The notes under the pieces: generated by a model
Databases searched by the model: none
Told to the model about the DNA's origin: nothing
The model's input: the letters and a program-made list of their open reading frames with translations, nothing else
Assembly (NCBI RefSeq): GCF_007990245.1
Contig: NZ_BJWG01000003.1
Location: forward strand, 62,001-126,000
DNA: 64,000 nt
Origin: Cellulomonas composti
GTDB taxonomy: Bacteria > Actinomycetota > Actinomycetes > Actinomycetales > Cellulomonadaceae
Direction of reading: 5' to 3'
Made by a program: the position numbers and the translations under genes
Shown: piece after piece, positions 42,728 to 53,065 of the stretch
How the letters are laid out: every line of letters starts with the position of its first letter
How positions within the stretch are numbered: position 1 is the first letter of the stretch

Positions 42728-45430
42728 TCAGGCCGTGACGTCGCCGTGCAGCGTCAGGCTCGCCGGGCCGAACTGCGACGTGTCGACGACGAGCGTCGTC
42801 GAGCGCGTGCCGGTGAACGTGACGCCGCGACGCACCGGCACCTCGATCAGCCCGCCGGTCGAGTAGGCCGGCACGACGACCAGGACCTCGAGGCCGGCCT
42901 CGCTCAGCGGTGTCGACGCCGACGCACCGGTGCGGCCTGAGACCCACCCAGGCAGCAGGTCACCGACCGTCAGCTCCGACCCGGTGGGTGCGGCGAAGCT
43001 GACCGTGAGGTAGAGCTCCTGCGTCATCGGCTCGGTCAACCGGATGTGCCACTCGAGGCTCTCACCCGGGACCGCGGTCGCGTCGGGATCGACGACCTCG
43101 ACGGTCGGCCGCGGCGTGTTCGACCGCGTGCTCACGGTGCCGACATAGGAGTCGACGACCGCGTTCCGGGTCGCGCGCAACGCCAGGTACGCGCTCGGGA
43201 ACGGGCTGCCCTCGTCGACGTACGCGTCGTCGCCGGAGTAGTGGAACGGGACGTCCAGGTACTTCTGCCCGGGCCGGACGGTCATCACCCGACGCTTCAC
43301 CGAGCCGTCGGTCGACCCGATCGCGTACGCCACCACCCGGGCGGCCACGCTGCTCGACCCGACGACCGGCACGCGCACGTATCCGGTCTGGTCACCGTCG
43401 GAGCCGGCATCGAACGTCGTCGCGGCGGGCAGGTCCAGGCGGACGACATCACGCACCCCGATCGACGAGGCCGTCCCGCGCGCGGCCGCGGACACGTCGA
43501 GCACGTAGAGCGTCCCTGCGCTCGAGGTCGAACGCAGCGCGATCGAGGTGATCGACGCCCGGTCGATCCCGGCCGGGAACGCGACGCGCACGTTCTGTGC
43601 CCACTCGTGGCCGGTCATCGTCGTGGGCAGGGGCGTCGCCTGCCGCAGCGGCACGCTCGCACGGGTCTTGCCGGACCGGTCACGGAACACGACCTCGACG
43701 CTCGGCGTCGTCGACTGCGGCGGCGCGACCAGACGCAGGTCGAGATACCGCCGGTAGCGCAGGTCGAGGTCGACCGGGATCGTCGCGAGCGCGCCCTTCG
43801 CGCTCCAGCGCAGGCGCAGGAGGGAAGGTGCGGGGTCCGCCCACGACCATGCCTGGGGCGACCAGTGCGGCGAGCCGTGGTCGCGCCCGCAGATCGTCCC
43901 ACCGAGGCCCGTGTCGGCCCCCGTGCACAGGGTCGACGTCATGCCCGCGGACGGCGTCACCGTGCCGCGCGTACCGGGCACGACGAGCGTGCTGCGCTTC
44001 CCACCGACGACGTGGGACAGCACGACCGCGTCGCCGGCCGACGCCGCGCGCACCGGGGTCCCGTCGAGCAGCGGCACCGCCGAGGCGTCGCTCGTCAGGT
44101 ACGTCCGGGCGGCGGCCGCGATGTAGGTCGCACCCACGGCACGCTGCTCGGTCGCGGTCAGCCGCTGCGGCGCGGAGTCGCCGCACACCGCGTCCGCCGG
44201 GTCCCACCAGTCGTCCCATGCGGGAGCGGACGCCGTGCCGGGCGTCCACTGCGAGTTGAAGTAGTTGTGGTTCGCGCCGATCACGAGCACCGCGGACTTC
44301 AGGGCGCGGTCGCCGTCGGCGTCCCGGGCGCCCTGGTCGACGTACATCTGGCCCTGCAGGTCGGACACGTCGCCGTCGCAGTACGGCAGCAGCACGGTCG
44401 TCGGGACGCCGACCGCGACCTGCTGGCCGAAGTCGGTCGGCGCAACCAGGACCTGTCCCGCGATCGAGAACCTGTCGCCCGCGGCCGCCTGCAGCGCGGC
44501 CCGCTGCACGCCCTCGCCGCCGCGCGAGTGGCCGACCGTCATGACCTTGTCCATCGCCAGGTGGCCGCGCAAGGTCGTGCGCTGCGAGGGACCCGTGCCC
44601 TTGCCGGCGTTCCAGTCCGCGAGCAGGTTCAGGTGCGCACGCACGAGGATCGCGCGTGCGTCGGCTCCGGCGTCGAGCAGGTCGCCGTCCTGGCCGTTGA
44701 TCCCGTTCGCCGAGATCGAGACGGTCACGTAGCCCTGGCTCGCGAGCAGACGCTGCGCCTGGGTGTAGCCGAGGTAGCTCGGCACGGGCTTCCAGGATCC
44801 GCGGCACGGCCAGTCGATCGACATGTCGTCGGACCCGACCTTGTAGCACGTCGTGTGGCGCCCGTGCAGGAACAGCACGACGGGCCGCTTGCCCGGCGCG
44901 CCGACCGGCGCGACGACCTGGCCGACCATCTCGACCTTGGCGGGCATCTCGGGCAGCTTCACCGAGGGCAGCGTGTAGCCGAACGACGTGATGCCGTACG
45001 AGCCCCGCACGCCCGGGTCCTTCGTCAGCACCTCGGTGACGGCGGGTACCTTCGCTTGCGCCCGGGGCGTCGCCGCGCCCTCGTCGGGTCCGGCGAGCAC
45101 GCGGCCGCCCAGGACCACCTGCACCCGTGCCGCCACCACGTCGGTACGACCGGGCACACGCAGGATGTACGCGCCGCCGAACGCGGTCGGCACCCCGAGC
45201 AGCGTGCCGTCGAGGGCGAACTCGACGCGCGCGTCCCCGTACGGCAGGGGCTCGTCGGGCTGCCAGGACACCGTGCTGCCGCCCTCGTCGGACGAGACCC
45301 GCACGTCACCGGGAGACAGCGTGGCGAGACCCACGGACGGTTCACCGTCCGCCGCACGCGCTGCTGCGGGCGCGAGACCGCCCAGGACCAGTGCGACGAC
45401 GAACGCCGCACCCCACCGCTGCCGACGCAT
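42728..45430 (-). CDS. Secreted alpha/beta hydrolase, 900 residues
   Basis: The protein has a Sec signal peptide (MRRQRWGAAFVVALVLGGLA, cleavage after ARA), an N-terminal beta region, an alpha/beta hydrolase core and a long C-terminal beta-rich part. In the core, VVLFLHGRHTTCY forms the oxyanion region near residue 185, the nucleophile is in MTVGHSRGGEGVQ near 300 and a likely catalytic His is in GANHNYFNSQW near 387. The core recalls PAF-acetylhydrolase/chlorophyllase-type enzymes. The C-terminal ~350 residues look like Ig-like or Calx-beta-type domains. The substrate is unknown, possibly a polymer or ester in the environment. Confidence 0.85.
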   Translation of the reverse strand: MRRQRWGAAFVVALVLGGLAPAAARAADGEPSVGLATLSPGDVRVSSDEGGSTVSWQPDEPLPYGDARVEFALDGTLLGVPTAFGGAYILRVPGRTDVVAARVQVVLGGRVLAGPDEGAATPRAQAKVPAVTEVLTKDPGVRGSYGITSFGYTLPSVKLPEMPAKVEMVGQVVAPVGAPGKRPVVLFLHGRHTTCYKVGSDDMSIDWPCRGSWKPVPSYLGYTQAQRLLASQGYVTVSISANGINGQDGDLLDAGADARAILVRAHLNLLADWNAGKGTGPSQRTTLRGHLAMDKVMTVGHSRGGEGVQRAALQAAAGDRFSIAGQVLVAPTDFGQQVAVGVPTTVLLPYCDGDVSDLQGQMYVDQGARDADGDRALKSAVLVIGANHNYFNSQWTPGTASAPAWDDWWDPADAVCGDSAPQRLTATEQRAVGATYIAAAARTYLTSDASAVPLLDGTPVRAASAGDAVVLSHVVGGKRSTLVVPGTRGTVTPSAGMTSTLCTGADTGLGGTICGRDHGSPHWSPQAWSWADPAPSLLRLRWSAKGALATIPVDLDLRYRRYLDLRLVAPPQSTTPSVEVVFRDRSGKTRASVPLRQATPLPTTMTGHEWAQNVRVAFPAGIDRASITSIALRSTSSAGTLYVLDVSAAARGTASSIGVRDVVRLDLPAATTFDAGSDGDQTGYVRVPVVGSSSVAARVVAYAIGSTDGSVKRRVMTVRPGQKYLDVPFHYSGDDAYVDEGSPFPSAYLALRATRNAVVDSYVGTVSTRSNTPRPTVEVVDPDATAVPGESLEWHIRLTEPMTQELYLTVSFAAPTGSELTVGDLLPGWVSGRTGASASTPLSEAGLEVLVVVPAYSTGGLIEVPVRRGVTFTGTRSTTLVVDTSQFGPASLTLHGDVTA

Positions 45431-45553
45431 GCTCTCCCCCTGGTGCCGAGCCCTGCCCGAACCGCCGCTACGGGCGGGCGACGCACCGCGACGGGCGTCA
45501 CGCCGTCGACAGTAGCGGGACCACGGGGCGCCGGTGGGTGTTTCGCGGGGTGA

Positions 45554-47128
45554 TCAGCGGGCCGGGATCACGGGGATGCCGAGGCTGACCGGTCCCGGGG
45601 CGGTCCCGCACCCGTCGGCCCCGGCCCCGCCGCCGTGACCGTGCTCGTCGGAGCCAGCCTGGCGCGCCGCCCAGGCGTCGCCCGCGGTGGTGCGTCGCAC
45701 GTGGAAGACGCCGCCGGGGAGCGTCGCCGAGTCGGCGACCAGGTGGTGCGGTGCGCCGTGGGTGACGACGACCGTCACGAGGTCGCCCGGACGCGGCAGG
45801 ACGTCGGCCGCGGCGGCCGGGGGCAGCGCGAGGTGGACCAGCCGGTTGTCGGCGGCACGACCCGTGACCCGGTGGGTCTCGCCGTCCTTGCGGCCCTCCC
45901 CCTCGGCGACGAGCACCTGCACGGTGCGGCCGACCTGGGCCTGGTTCTCCTCGAGCGAGATGCGCTCCTGCAGGGCGACCAGCCGCTCGTACCGCTCCTG
46001 GACGACGGCCTTCGGCAGCTGGTCGGGCAGGTCGGCGGCCGGGGTCCCCGGGCGCTGCGAGTACTGGAACGTGAAGGCCGACGAGAACCGCGCGGCCTCG
46101 ACGACACGCAGCGTCTCCTCGAAGTCCTCGTCGGTCTCGCCCGGGAAGCCGACGATGATGTCGGTCGTGATCGCGGCCTGCGGCATCGCCGCACGGACCC
46201 GCTCGAGGATCCCGAGGAAGCGGTCGGCGCGGTAGGACCGGCGCATCGCGCGCAGGATGCGGTCCGAACCCGACTGCAGGGGCATGTGGAGCTGCGGCAT
46301 CACGGTCGGGGTCGCGGCCATCGCCTCGATCACGTCGTCCGTGAACGCGGCGGGGTGCGGCGAGGTGAACCGGACGCGCTCGAGCCCCTCGACCGCGCCC
46401 ACCGCGCGCAGCAGCTTCGCGAACGCCCCGCGGTCGCCGAAGCCGACGCCGTACGAGTTGACGTTCTGGCCGAGCAGCGTGACCTCGATCGCCCCGGTCG
46501 CGACGAGCGCCTCGACCTCGGCGAGGATCTCGCCCGGACGCCGGTCGCGCTCCTTGCCCCGCAGGTGCGGCACGATGCAGAACGTGCACGTGTTGTTGCA
46601 GCCGACGCTGATCGACACCCACCCCGCGTAGACCGACTCGCGCCGGGTCGGCAGCGTCGACGGGAAGACCTGCAGCGACTCCTCGATCTCGACCTGGGCC
46701 GCGGCGTTGTGCCGCGCGCGTTCGAGGAGGGCGGGAAGCACGTCGAGGTTGTGCGTGCCGAACACCACGTCGACCCACGGCGCCCGCTCGACGATCCCCG
46801 CCCGGTCCTTCTGCGCAAGGCAGCCCCCGACGGCGATCTGCATGCCGGGGCGCGCCCGCTTCGTGCCGGCGAGCCGGCCGAGGTTGCCGTACAGCTTGTC
46901 CGCCGCGTTCTCGCGCACCGCGCACGTGTTGATGACGATGACGTCGGCGTCCTCGGCGGCGGCGTGCGCCGCGTCGGCCGCCACGTAGCCCGCCTGCTCG
47001 AGCATGCCTGCCATGTGCTCGGAGTCGTGGACGTTCATCTGGCAACCGAGCGTCTTGACGAGGTACGTGCGAGCCGCCGGCGTCGCCGTGTCGGCGGCCG
47101 GAGCGCTCTCGAGGGAGGTCGTGGACAT
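45554..47128 (-). CDS. miaB: tRNA-2-methylthio-N6-dimethylallyladenosine synthase
   Basis: Radical SAM methylthiotransferase that completes ms2i6A37 in tRNA. The 524-residue protein has the UPF0004 domain with three cluster cysteines ([15 protein letters not shown] and GGCLAQ), the radical SAM CxxxCxxC in [20 protein letters not shown], and a C-terminal TRAM domain. A Gly/His/Asp-rich tail follows. The ATG at 47128 lies eight bases after a TACCCT -10-like element, with a GTG directly in front of it in frame; both fit a leaderless transcript. The upstream 48 in-frame codons are not part of the gene. Confidence 0.96.
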   Translation of the reverse strand: MSTTSLESAPAADTATPAARTYLVKTLGCQMNVHDSEHMAGMLEQAGYVAADAAHAAAEDADVIVINTCAVRENAADKLYGNLGRLAGTKRARPGMQIAVGGCLAQKDRAGIVERAPWVDVVFGTHNLDVLPALLERARHNAAAQVEIEESLQVFPSTLPTRRESVYAGWVSISVGCNNTCTFCIVPHLRGKERDRRPGEILAEVEALVATGAIEVTLLGQNVNSYGVGFGDRGAFAKLLRAVGAVEGLERVRFTSPHPAAFTDDVIEAMAATPTVMPQLHMPLQSGSDRILRAMRRSYRADRFLGILERVRAAMPQAAITTDIIVGFPGETDEDFEETLRVVEAARFSSAFTFQYSQRPGTPAADLPDQLPKAVVQERYERLVALQERISLEENQAQVGRTVQVLVAEGEGRKDGETHRVTGRAADNRLVHLALPPAAAADVLPRPGDLVTVVVTHGAPHHLVADSATLPGGVFHVRRTTAGDAWAARQAGSDEHGHGGGAGADGCGTAPGPVSLGIPVIPAR

Positions 47129-47136
47129 CACCGTCC

Positions 47137-47142
47137 AGGGTA
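47137..47142 (-). promoter_or_regulatory. -10 element of miaB
   Basis: The minus strand reads TACCCT, eight bases before the miaB ATG and five before an in-frame GTG. A leaderless or near-leaderless transcript is likely. Confidence 0.45.
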
Positions 47143-47279
47143 GAGCCCCGGCGAACGTGCTCCCGCAGATGCGCGCACGGTTGCGGTGCAGCGCTGTGAC
47201 CTGCGACGACGTGAGGACGCCCTGCCTGCAGGCGCCGGTCGCGGCAGCCGGCGGGGCTGCAGGATCGGACATTTCACCC

Positions 47280-47285
47280 TAGGTT
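47280..47285 (+). promoter_or_regulatory. -10 element for leaderless gluA
   Basis: TAGGTT is followed by exactly six bases and the ATG at 47292. No Shine-Dalgarno sequence lies between. Confidence 0.55.
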
Positions 47286-47291
47286 CGTCAG

Positions 47292-48074
<783 letters not shown>

Positions 48075-48156
48075 CCGAGACGAGACCCGATCCCGCACCC
48101 CGCATCCGATTCCCGCACGGAACGAGAGAACACCTCACACGAAAGGGACGACTCAC

Positions 48157-49002
48157 ATGCGCAACCGACTCCTGAGCCGCAGCATCACCGGGGGTGTCGC
48201 CGTGGCGATGCTCCTCGCCCTGGCCGCCTGCTCGTCCGACGACGATCCCGGCAACTCCGGCGACACCGTCCGCATCGGCATCAAGTTCGACCAGCCCGGT
48301 CTGGGCTACAAGGACGGCGACACCTACACCGGGTTCGACGTCGACGTCGCCACCTACGTCGCGGGCAAGCTCGGCTACAGCCCGGACCAGATCGAGTTCG
48401 TCGAGTCGCCCTCCAAGCAGCGCGAGACGATGCTGCAGAACGACCAGGTGGACATGATCTTCGCCACCTACTCGATCACCGACGAGCGCAAGGAGCTCGT
48501 CTCCTTCGCCGGTCCGTACTTCGTCGCCGGGCAGGACCTGCTGGTCGCGGCGGACGACGACTCGATCACAGGACCCGACACGCTCGACGGCAAGAACCTG
48601 TGCTCCGTGACCGGGTCCACCTCCGCGAGCCGGATCAAGGAGGAGTACTCGACCGGCACGAACCTGCTCGAGCAGCCCGGCTACTCCGAGTGCGTCACGG
48701 CCCTGACGTCGTCGACGGCCGGGACCGTCGACGCCGTGACCACCGACGACATCATCCTGGCCGGGCTGGCGGCGCTGCCCGCCAACAAGGGCAAGGTGAA
48801 GGTCGTCGGCAACGTGTTCTCGCAGGAGAACTACGGCGTAGGTCTGCCGAAGGGCTCGGACCAGTGCCAGGCGGTCACCGACGCGATCAACGAGATGATC
48901 GCGGACGGCAGCTGGCAGAAGGCCCTCGACGACAACGTCAGCGCCTCGGGCTACGTGCCGAACGCCGAGCTCAACCCCCCGACGCCCGCCGCCTGCGGCT
49001 GA
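48157..49002 (+). CDS. gluB: Glutamate-binding lipoprotein
   Basis: Extracellular solute-binding protein, family 3. The 281-residue precursor has a lipoprotein signal peptide ending in the lipobox LAAC (Cys near residue 25), then an acidic Ser/Asp linker and the binding domain: IGIKFDQPGLGYKDGDTYTG, FDVDVATYVAGKLG, FVESPSKQRETMLQNDQVDM and YSITDERKELVSFAGPYF. It is anchored outside the membrane and delivers substrate to GluC/GluD. It is followed by a large perfect hairpin (49010-49050) that may keep its expression above that of the permeases. Confidence 0.93.
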   Translation: MRNRLLSRSITGGVAVAMLLALAACSSDDDPGNSGDTVRIGIKFDQPGLGYKDGDTYTGFDVDVATYVAGKLGYSPDQIEFVESPSKQRETMLQNDQVDMIFATYSITDERKELVSFAGPYFVAGQDLLVAADDDSITGPDTLDGKNLCSVTGSTSASRIKEEYSTGTNLLEQPGYSECVTALTSSTAGTVDAVTTDDIILAGLAALPANKGKVKVVGNVFSQENYGVGLPKGSDQCQAVTDAINEMIADGSWQKALDDNVSASGYVPNAELNPPTPAACG

Positions 49003-49009
49003 TGTGACG

Positions 49010-49050
49010 CGCTCCGTGGCGACCGGGCTCGCACCGGTCGCCACGGAGCG
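49010..49050 (+). terminator. 17-bp perfect hairpin between gluB and gluC
   Basis: CGCTCCGTGGCGACCGG (49010-49026) pairs without a mismatch with 49034-49050 across a seven-base loop. It begins eight bases after the gluB stop. Such intercistronic hairpins after binding-protein genes can stabilise the upstream mRNA or partly terminate transcription. Confidence 0.7.
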
Positions 49051-49101
49051 TCGCACCCGGGTACGACGAACAGCTGCACGCGACTGCGGACGGGAGGTCA
49101 G

Positions 49102-49791
49102 GTGGACGGCGACTACCTCGAGCGATACCGCTCGTTGTTCGACCAGTTCGACGTCGTCGCGGCGTTCTGGGTCAACATCCAGCTGACGCTCGCCGCCGGT
49201 CTGATCGCACTAGTGCTCGGCACCGCGCTTGCGGTGATGCGGATCTCCCCCGCCCCGAGCCTGCGGTGGGCGGGCTCGACCTACGTCACCCTCGTGCGCA
49301 ACACCCCGCTCACGGTGATCATCGTGTTCTGCGTGCTCGGGCTCTGGGGGCAGCTCGGCATCACGTTCTCCGACGACTTCAACCGCAACTTCTTCTGGCT
49401 CGCCGTGCTCGGTCTGGCGGTCTACCACGCCGCCTTCGTGTGCGAGGCGCTGCGCTCCGGGGTGAACACCGTGCCGGTGGGTCAGGCGGAGGCGGCACGC
49501 GCGATCGGGCTCGGGTTCGTGGCCTCGGCGCGGCTCGTGATCCTCCCGCAGGCGTTCCGCGGCGCCGTCGCACCCCTCGGCAACGTGCTCATCGCGCTCG
49601 TCAAGAACTCGACCGTCGCGGCCGCCGGGTCGGTCGCCGAGGCATCCGGTCTGATGGCCGAGATGATCGAGTTCCGGCCCGACGTCATCCTGGCGATCTT
49701 CTTCACCTTCGCGTTCGGGTTCGTGCTGCTCGTCGTGCCGATCGGCCTGGCGACGACGAGCCTGTCCCGACGCTGGACGGTGGCCCGATGA
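49102..49791 (+). CDS. gluC: Glutamate ABC transporter permease
   Basis: Membrane subunit of the His/Glu/Gln family. The 229-residue protein has about five helices (first: VNIQLTLAAGLIALVLGTAL), the family's TLVRNTPLTVIIVFCVLG after helix 2, and the ATPase-contact EAA loop EAARAIGLGFVASARLVILP near residue 133. The GTG start follows GGGAGG. It overlaps gluD by four bases (ATGA) and forms a heterodimeric channel with it. Confidence 0.93.
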   Translation: MDGDYLERYRSLFDQFDVVAAFWVNIQLTLAAGLIALVLGTALAVMRISPAPSLRWAGSTYVTLVRNTPLTVIIVFCVLGLWGQLGITFSDDFNRNFFWLAVLGLAVYHAAFVCEALRSGVNTVPVGQAEAARAIGLGFVASARLVILPQAFRGAVAPLGNVLIALVKNSTVAAAGSVAEASGLMAEMIEFRPDVILAIFFTFAFGFVLLVVPIGLATTSLSRRWTVAR

Positions 49792-50669
49792 GCGGCGCGC
49801 GCGCCGTGTCGGTGCTCTTCGACGCTCCCGGACCGCGCACCCGGCGCCGGCTCGTGTGGATCAACGTCGCCAGCACCGTCGTCGTGGTCGGGATCGGGCT
49901 ATGGGCACTGGTTCGCCTGAACGCCAAGGGTCAGCTCGACGCCGACCTGTGGGCGCCGCTGTTCACCGCGAACGCCTGGCGCAACTTCTTCCTCCCTGGC
50001 CTGCGTCAGACGATCCTTGCCGCAGGCATCTCGATCATCACCGCCGGCGTCCTGGGCCTCGCGCTCGGCCTCGGCCGGCTCTCCGCCTCCCGGACCATCC
50101 GCACCGTGTGCGGCGGTGTCGTCGAGTTCTTCCGTGCCGTGCCCGTGCTGCTCATGATGGTGTTCTTCTACCTCGGGCTGGGGCGCGCGCACGTGGTGGA
50201 CCCCGCCCAGCTGCCGCTGGTCGCCGTCGTGCTCGGCCTGACGCTCTACAACGGCTCGATCTTCGCCGAGCTGGTCCGCTCGGGCGTGCACGGCCTGCCG
50301 CGCGGGCAGCGCGAGGCAGCGCTCGCGCTCGGGCTGCGGCGCGGTCAGTCGTTGCGGCTGGTCGAGGTGCCGCAGGCGATCATCGCGATGCTGCCGGCGA
50401 TCGCGAGCCAGCTCGTCGTCATCCTCAAGGACACTGCGCTCGGTGCGATCATCACCTACCCCGAGCTGCTGCAGGCGGCGCGCCGGTTCGGTGCCGGCCA
50501 CGGGAACATCCTGCAGTCGCTCGTCGTCGCCGCCGTGGTGTTCATCGTCATCAACTACCTGCTCACGCGCGTGGCCGACGTGCTCGCCGGGCGGGTGGGC
50601 CGCCGCACCGCCGGCCGGGCGCGCACCGAGCCCCCCGGCCTGGCCGTCGACGCCGGACGACCGGGCTGA
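49788..50669 (+). CDS. gluD: Glutamate ABC transporter permease
   Basis: Second membrane subunit of the importer. The 293-residue protein has an N-terminal helix (VASTVVVVGIGLWALVRLN), then the permease core with FFRAVPVLLMMVFFYLG and the EAA loop REAALALGLRRGQSLRLVEV near residue 185, and a basic C-terminal tail. It is longer than GluC by an extra N-terminal helix and the tail, as usual for this pair. It ends the operon and converges on rny. Confidence 0.93.
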   Translation: MSGARAVSVLFDAPGPRTRRRLVWINVASTVVVVGIGLWALVRLNAKGQLDADLWAPLFTANAWRNFFLPGLRQTILAAGISIITAGVLGLALGLGRLSASRTIRTVCGGVVEFFRAVPVLLMMVFFYLGLGRAHVVDPAQLPLVAVVLGLTLYNGSIFAELVRSGVHGLPRGQREAALALGLRRGQSLRLVEVPQAIIAMLPAIASQLVVILKDTALGAIITYPELLQAARRFGAGHGNILQSLVVAAVVFIVINYLLTRVADVLAGRVGRRTAGRARTEPPGLAVDAGRPG

Positions 50670-50724
50670 GCTCGATCCGACGACCGCTCCGCTGGGTCGG
50701 GGCCGCTGCGTCGAAGCCGCTGCG

Positions 50725-52290
50725 TCAGCCGGCGGTCGCGCTCGCGCGCAGCTCGCGGACGACCGTCACCTTGATCTCGCCCGGGTAGGCGAGGTCCGCC
50801 TCGATATGCCGTGCGATGGCGACCGCGAGCTGCGGCAGCGCACGGTCGTCCACCTGCTCGGGTTCGACGAGCACGCGCACCTCGCGGCCGGCGGACATCG
50901 CCAGCGCCCGGCGCACGCCGGCGTGCGCCGCGACGAGCGCCTCGAGCTTGTCCATCCGCTCGATGTACTGGTCGAGCTCCTGGCGCCGGGCCCCTGGGCG
51001 CGCGGCGGAGATCGCGTCGGCGACCTGCACCAGCACCGCCTCGACCGTCTCGAGCGGGACCTCGTCGTGGTGCGCGGCGATCGCGTTGACCACGACGTCG
51101 GACTCCCCGTGCCGCCGGGCCAGGTCGGCCCCGATGCTCGCGTGCGTGCCCGGGAGCTCGGCGGTCAGTGCCTTGCCGATGTCGTGCAGGAACGCCCCGC
51201 GGCGTGCGACCGCGACGTCCGCACCGACCTCGGCGGCGAGCGCGGCCGCGAGCAGCGCCGTCTCGACGAGGTGCTCGAGAACGTTCTGGCCGTAGGACGT
51301 GCGCAGCCGGAGCTGCCCCAGTGTGCGCACGAGCGTGGGGTGCAGGTCCGCCACCCCCGCACGCTCGGCCGCTTCGTGACCGGCTGCCAGCGTGCGCTCG
51401 GGGGCGCTCGCGAGCGCCTCGGCGTACGTCTCCTCGATGCGCTGCGGGTGGATCCGGCCGTCGGTCATGAGCGCGTCGAGCGTGACCTGGGCGACCTCGC
51501 GCCGCTCGGGGTCGAAGCACGAGAGGACCACCGCGTCGGGCTGCTCGTCGATCAGCACGTTGACGCCGGTCAGCGCCTCGAAGGACCGGATGTTGCGGCC
51601 CTCCTTGCCGATGATCCGGCCCTTCATCTCGTCCGAGGGCAGCGGGAGCACGGTGATCGCCGCCTGCGAGCTCGTCGCGACCGCGGTGCGCTGCACGGCG
51701 GTCGCGACGATGCGGCGAGCCCGCGCATCCGCGGTCCGGCGCGCCTGCGCCTCGGTCCGACGCACCCGTGCCGCGGCGTCGTTCTCTGCCTGCTCGGTGA
51801 TCCGACGGGTGAGCTCGGCACGTGCGTCCTGCGCCGTCAGCCCGGTGACGGACTCGAGCTCGGCGAGAGCCTTCTCCTGCGCACGCTCGACCTCCTCGCG
51901 CGCGGCACGCGTCGCCTCGGTCATCCGGTCGTTCGCGAGCCGCTCGGTCTCGACGAGCCGCTTCTCGGCGGAGCGCTCCGCCTCGGCGAGGCGCCTGTCG
52001 GCATCGCGCTCGGCCTGTGCCGCGGCGCGCTCACGCTCGCGGGCCCGGTGCTCGAGCTCGGTCGTGCGCACCGACTGCGCCTCGAGAGCCTCGGCCCGCT
52101 CGACGGCCCGCCGTTCGCGACGCTCGGCGTCGCTGAGCAGCGCGCGCGCCTCGTCCTTGATCGAGGCCACGTCCTGTGCGGCCTGCGAGCGCTGGGCCGC
52201 GGCCTCGCGACGCGCCAGCAGCACCAGGATCAGGGCGACCAGGCAGAGACCGAGCAGGCCGATGACGGTCCCCCACCCACCATCGCCCAT
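50725..52290 (-). CDS. rny: Ribonuclease Y
   Basis: Membrane-anchored endoribonuclease of the HD family that starts mRNA decay. The 521-residue protein has one N-terminal membrane helix (VIGLLGLCLVALILVLLARR), a long charged coiled coil (residues ~30-190), a KH domain (GRIIGKEGRNIRSFEALTGV near residue 215) and an HD domain with HDIGK (FLHDIGKALTAELPGTHASI). The ATG at 52290 follows GGAGGG and is preferred over the ATG ten codons upstream. It lies downstream of recX, the usual actinobacterial order. Confidence 0.95.
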   Translation of the reverse strand: MGDGGWGTVIGLLGLCLVALILVLLARREAAAQRSQAAQDVASIKDEARALLSDAERRERRAVERAEALEAQSVRTTELEHRARERERAAAQAERDADRRLAEAERSAEKRLVETERLANDRMTEATRAAREEVERAQEKALAELESVTGLTAQDARAELTRRITEQAENDAAARVRRTEAQARRTADARARRIVATAVQRTAVATSSQAAITVLPLPSDEMKGRIIGKEGRNIRSFEALTGVNVLIDEQPDAVVLSCFDPERREVAQVTLDALMTDGRIHPQRIEETYAEALASAPERTLAAGHEAAERAGVADLHPTLVRTLGQLRLRTSYGQNVLEHLVETALLAAALAAEVGADVAVARRGAFLHDIGKALTAELPGTHASIGADLARRHGESDVVVNAIAAHHDEVPLETVEAVLVQVADAISAARPGARRQELDQYIERMDKLEALVAAHAGVRRALAMSAGREVRVLVEPEQVDDRALPQLAVAIARHIEADLAYPGEIKVTVVRELRASATAG

Positions 52291-52495
52291 GCGACCCTCC
52301 GATCCTCGTCGTCGGCTCATTCTCGCCCACGGGACCGCGTGTTCCGCTCACGACACGGAAGCGATCCACCGTCCGGTCGATCGTGCACGCGGCGTTCCGG
52401 TCGAACCGGACGGGAGTCCGACACCCGGTGGCCGGACACGCGCCACGACCAGCATCGTCACGTCCCTCGCCCGGCGACTCGCCCGTCGACTCGGC

Positions 52496-53062
52496 CTACT
52501 CCTGACCCGACTCCAGGTGACCGTCGTCATCGTCGACGCCCTCGGTCGCGAGCGCCTCGCGCACGAGCCGGCCGACAAGTCCGGGCGGGTACCCCTTGCG
52601 CCCCAGCGCCGCGAGCGTACGCCGCTGACGCACCATGGGATCGAGGCCTGCGGTCGCCGCCAGCCGGCGCCGGACGAGCTCCCGGGCTGCCGCCTCCTCG
52701 TCGTCGGCGTCGAGCTGGCCGAGCGCCTCCTCGGCGTCCTCGTCACCCACGCCGCGGCGCCGCAGCTCGACCGCGATCGCCCGGCGCGAGAGCCCACGTT
52801 CGGCGTGCCGCGTCCGCACGAGCATGCGCGCGTACTCGGCGTCGTCGACCAACCCGACCTCGCAGTACCGGTCGAGCACCCGCTGGGCGATCTCGTTCGG
52901 CACGTCGCGCTTCGCCATCGCCTCGGCGAGCTGGGCTCTGCTGCGCGGCGCACCCGTGAGCAACCGCAGCGCGATCGTCCGCGCGACGGACTCGTGGTCC
53001 GGTTCGGGATCCTGCGCCGCCGAGCCGCTCGTGGGCGGCTCGGCGGCGTCACGACGAGCCAC
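52496..53062 (-). CDS. recX: Regulatory protein RecX
   Basis: Modulator that binds RecA filaments. The 188-residue protein is made of three-helix repeats, with the first repeat around RTIALRLLTGAPRSRAQLAE, then DRYCEVGLVDDAEYARMLVR, RRAIAVELRRRGVGDEDAEE and a final GRKGYPPGLVGRLVREAL. The GTG start lies three bases after the recA stop, so it is cotranscribed with recA and should be SOS-induced. An acidic leader and tail flank the core. Confidence 0.95.
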   Translation of the reverse strand: MARRDAAEPPTSGSAAQDPEPDHESVARTIALRLLTGAPRSRAQLAEAMAKRDVPNEIAQRVLDRYCEVGLVDDAEYARMLVRTRHAERGLSRRAIAVELRRRGVGDEDAEEALGQLDADDEEAAARELVRRRLAATAGLDPMVRQRRTLAALGRKGYPPGLVGRLVREALATEGVDDDDGHLESGQE

Positions 53063-53065
53063 GGA

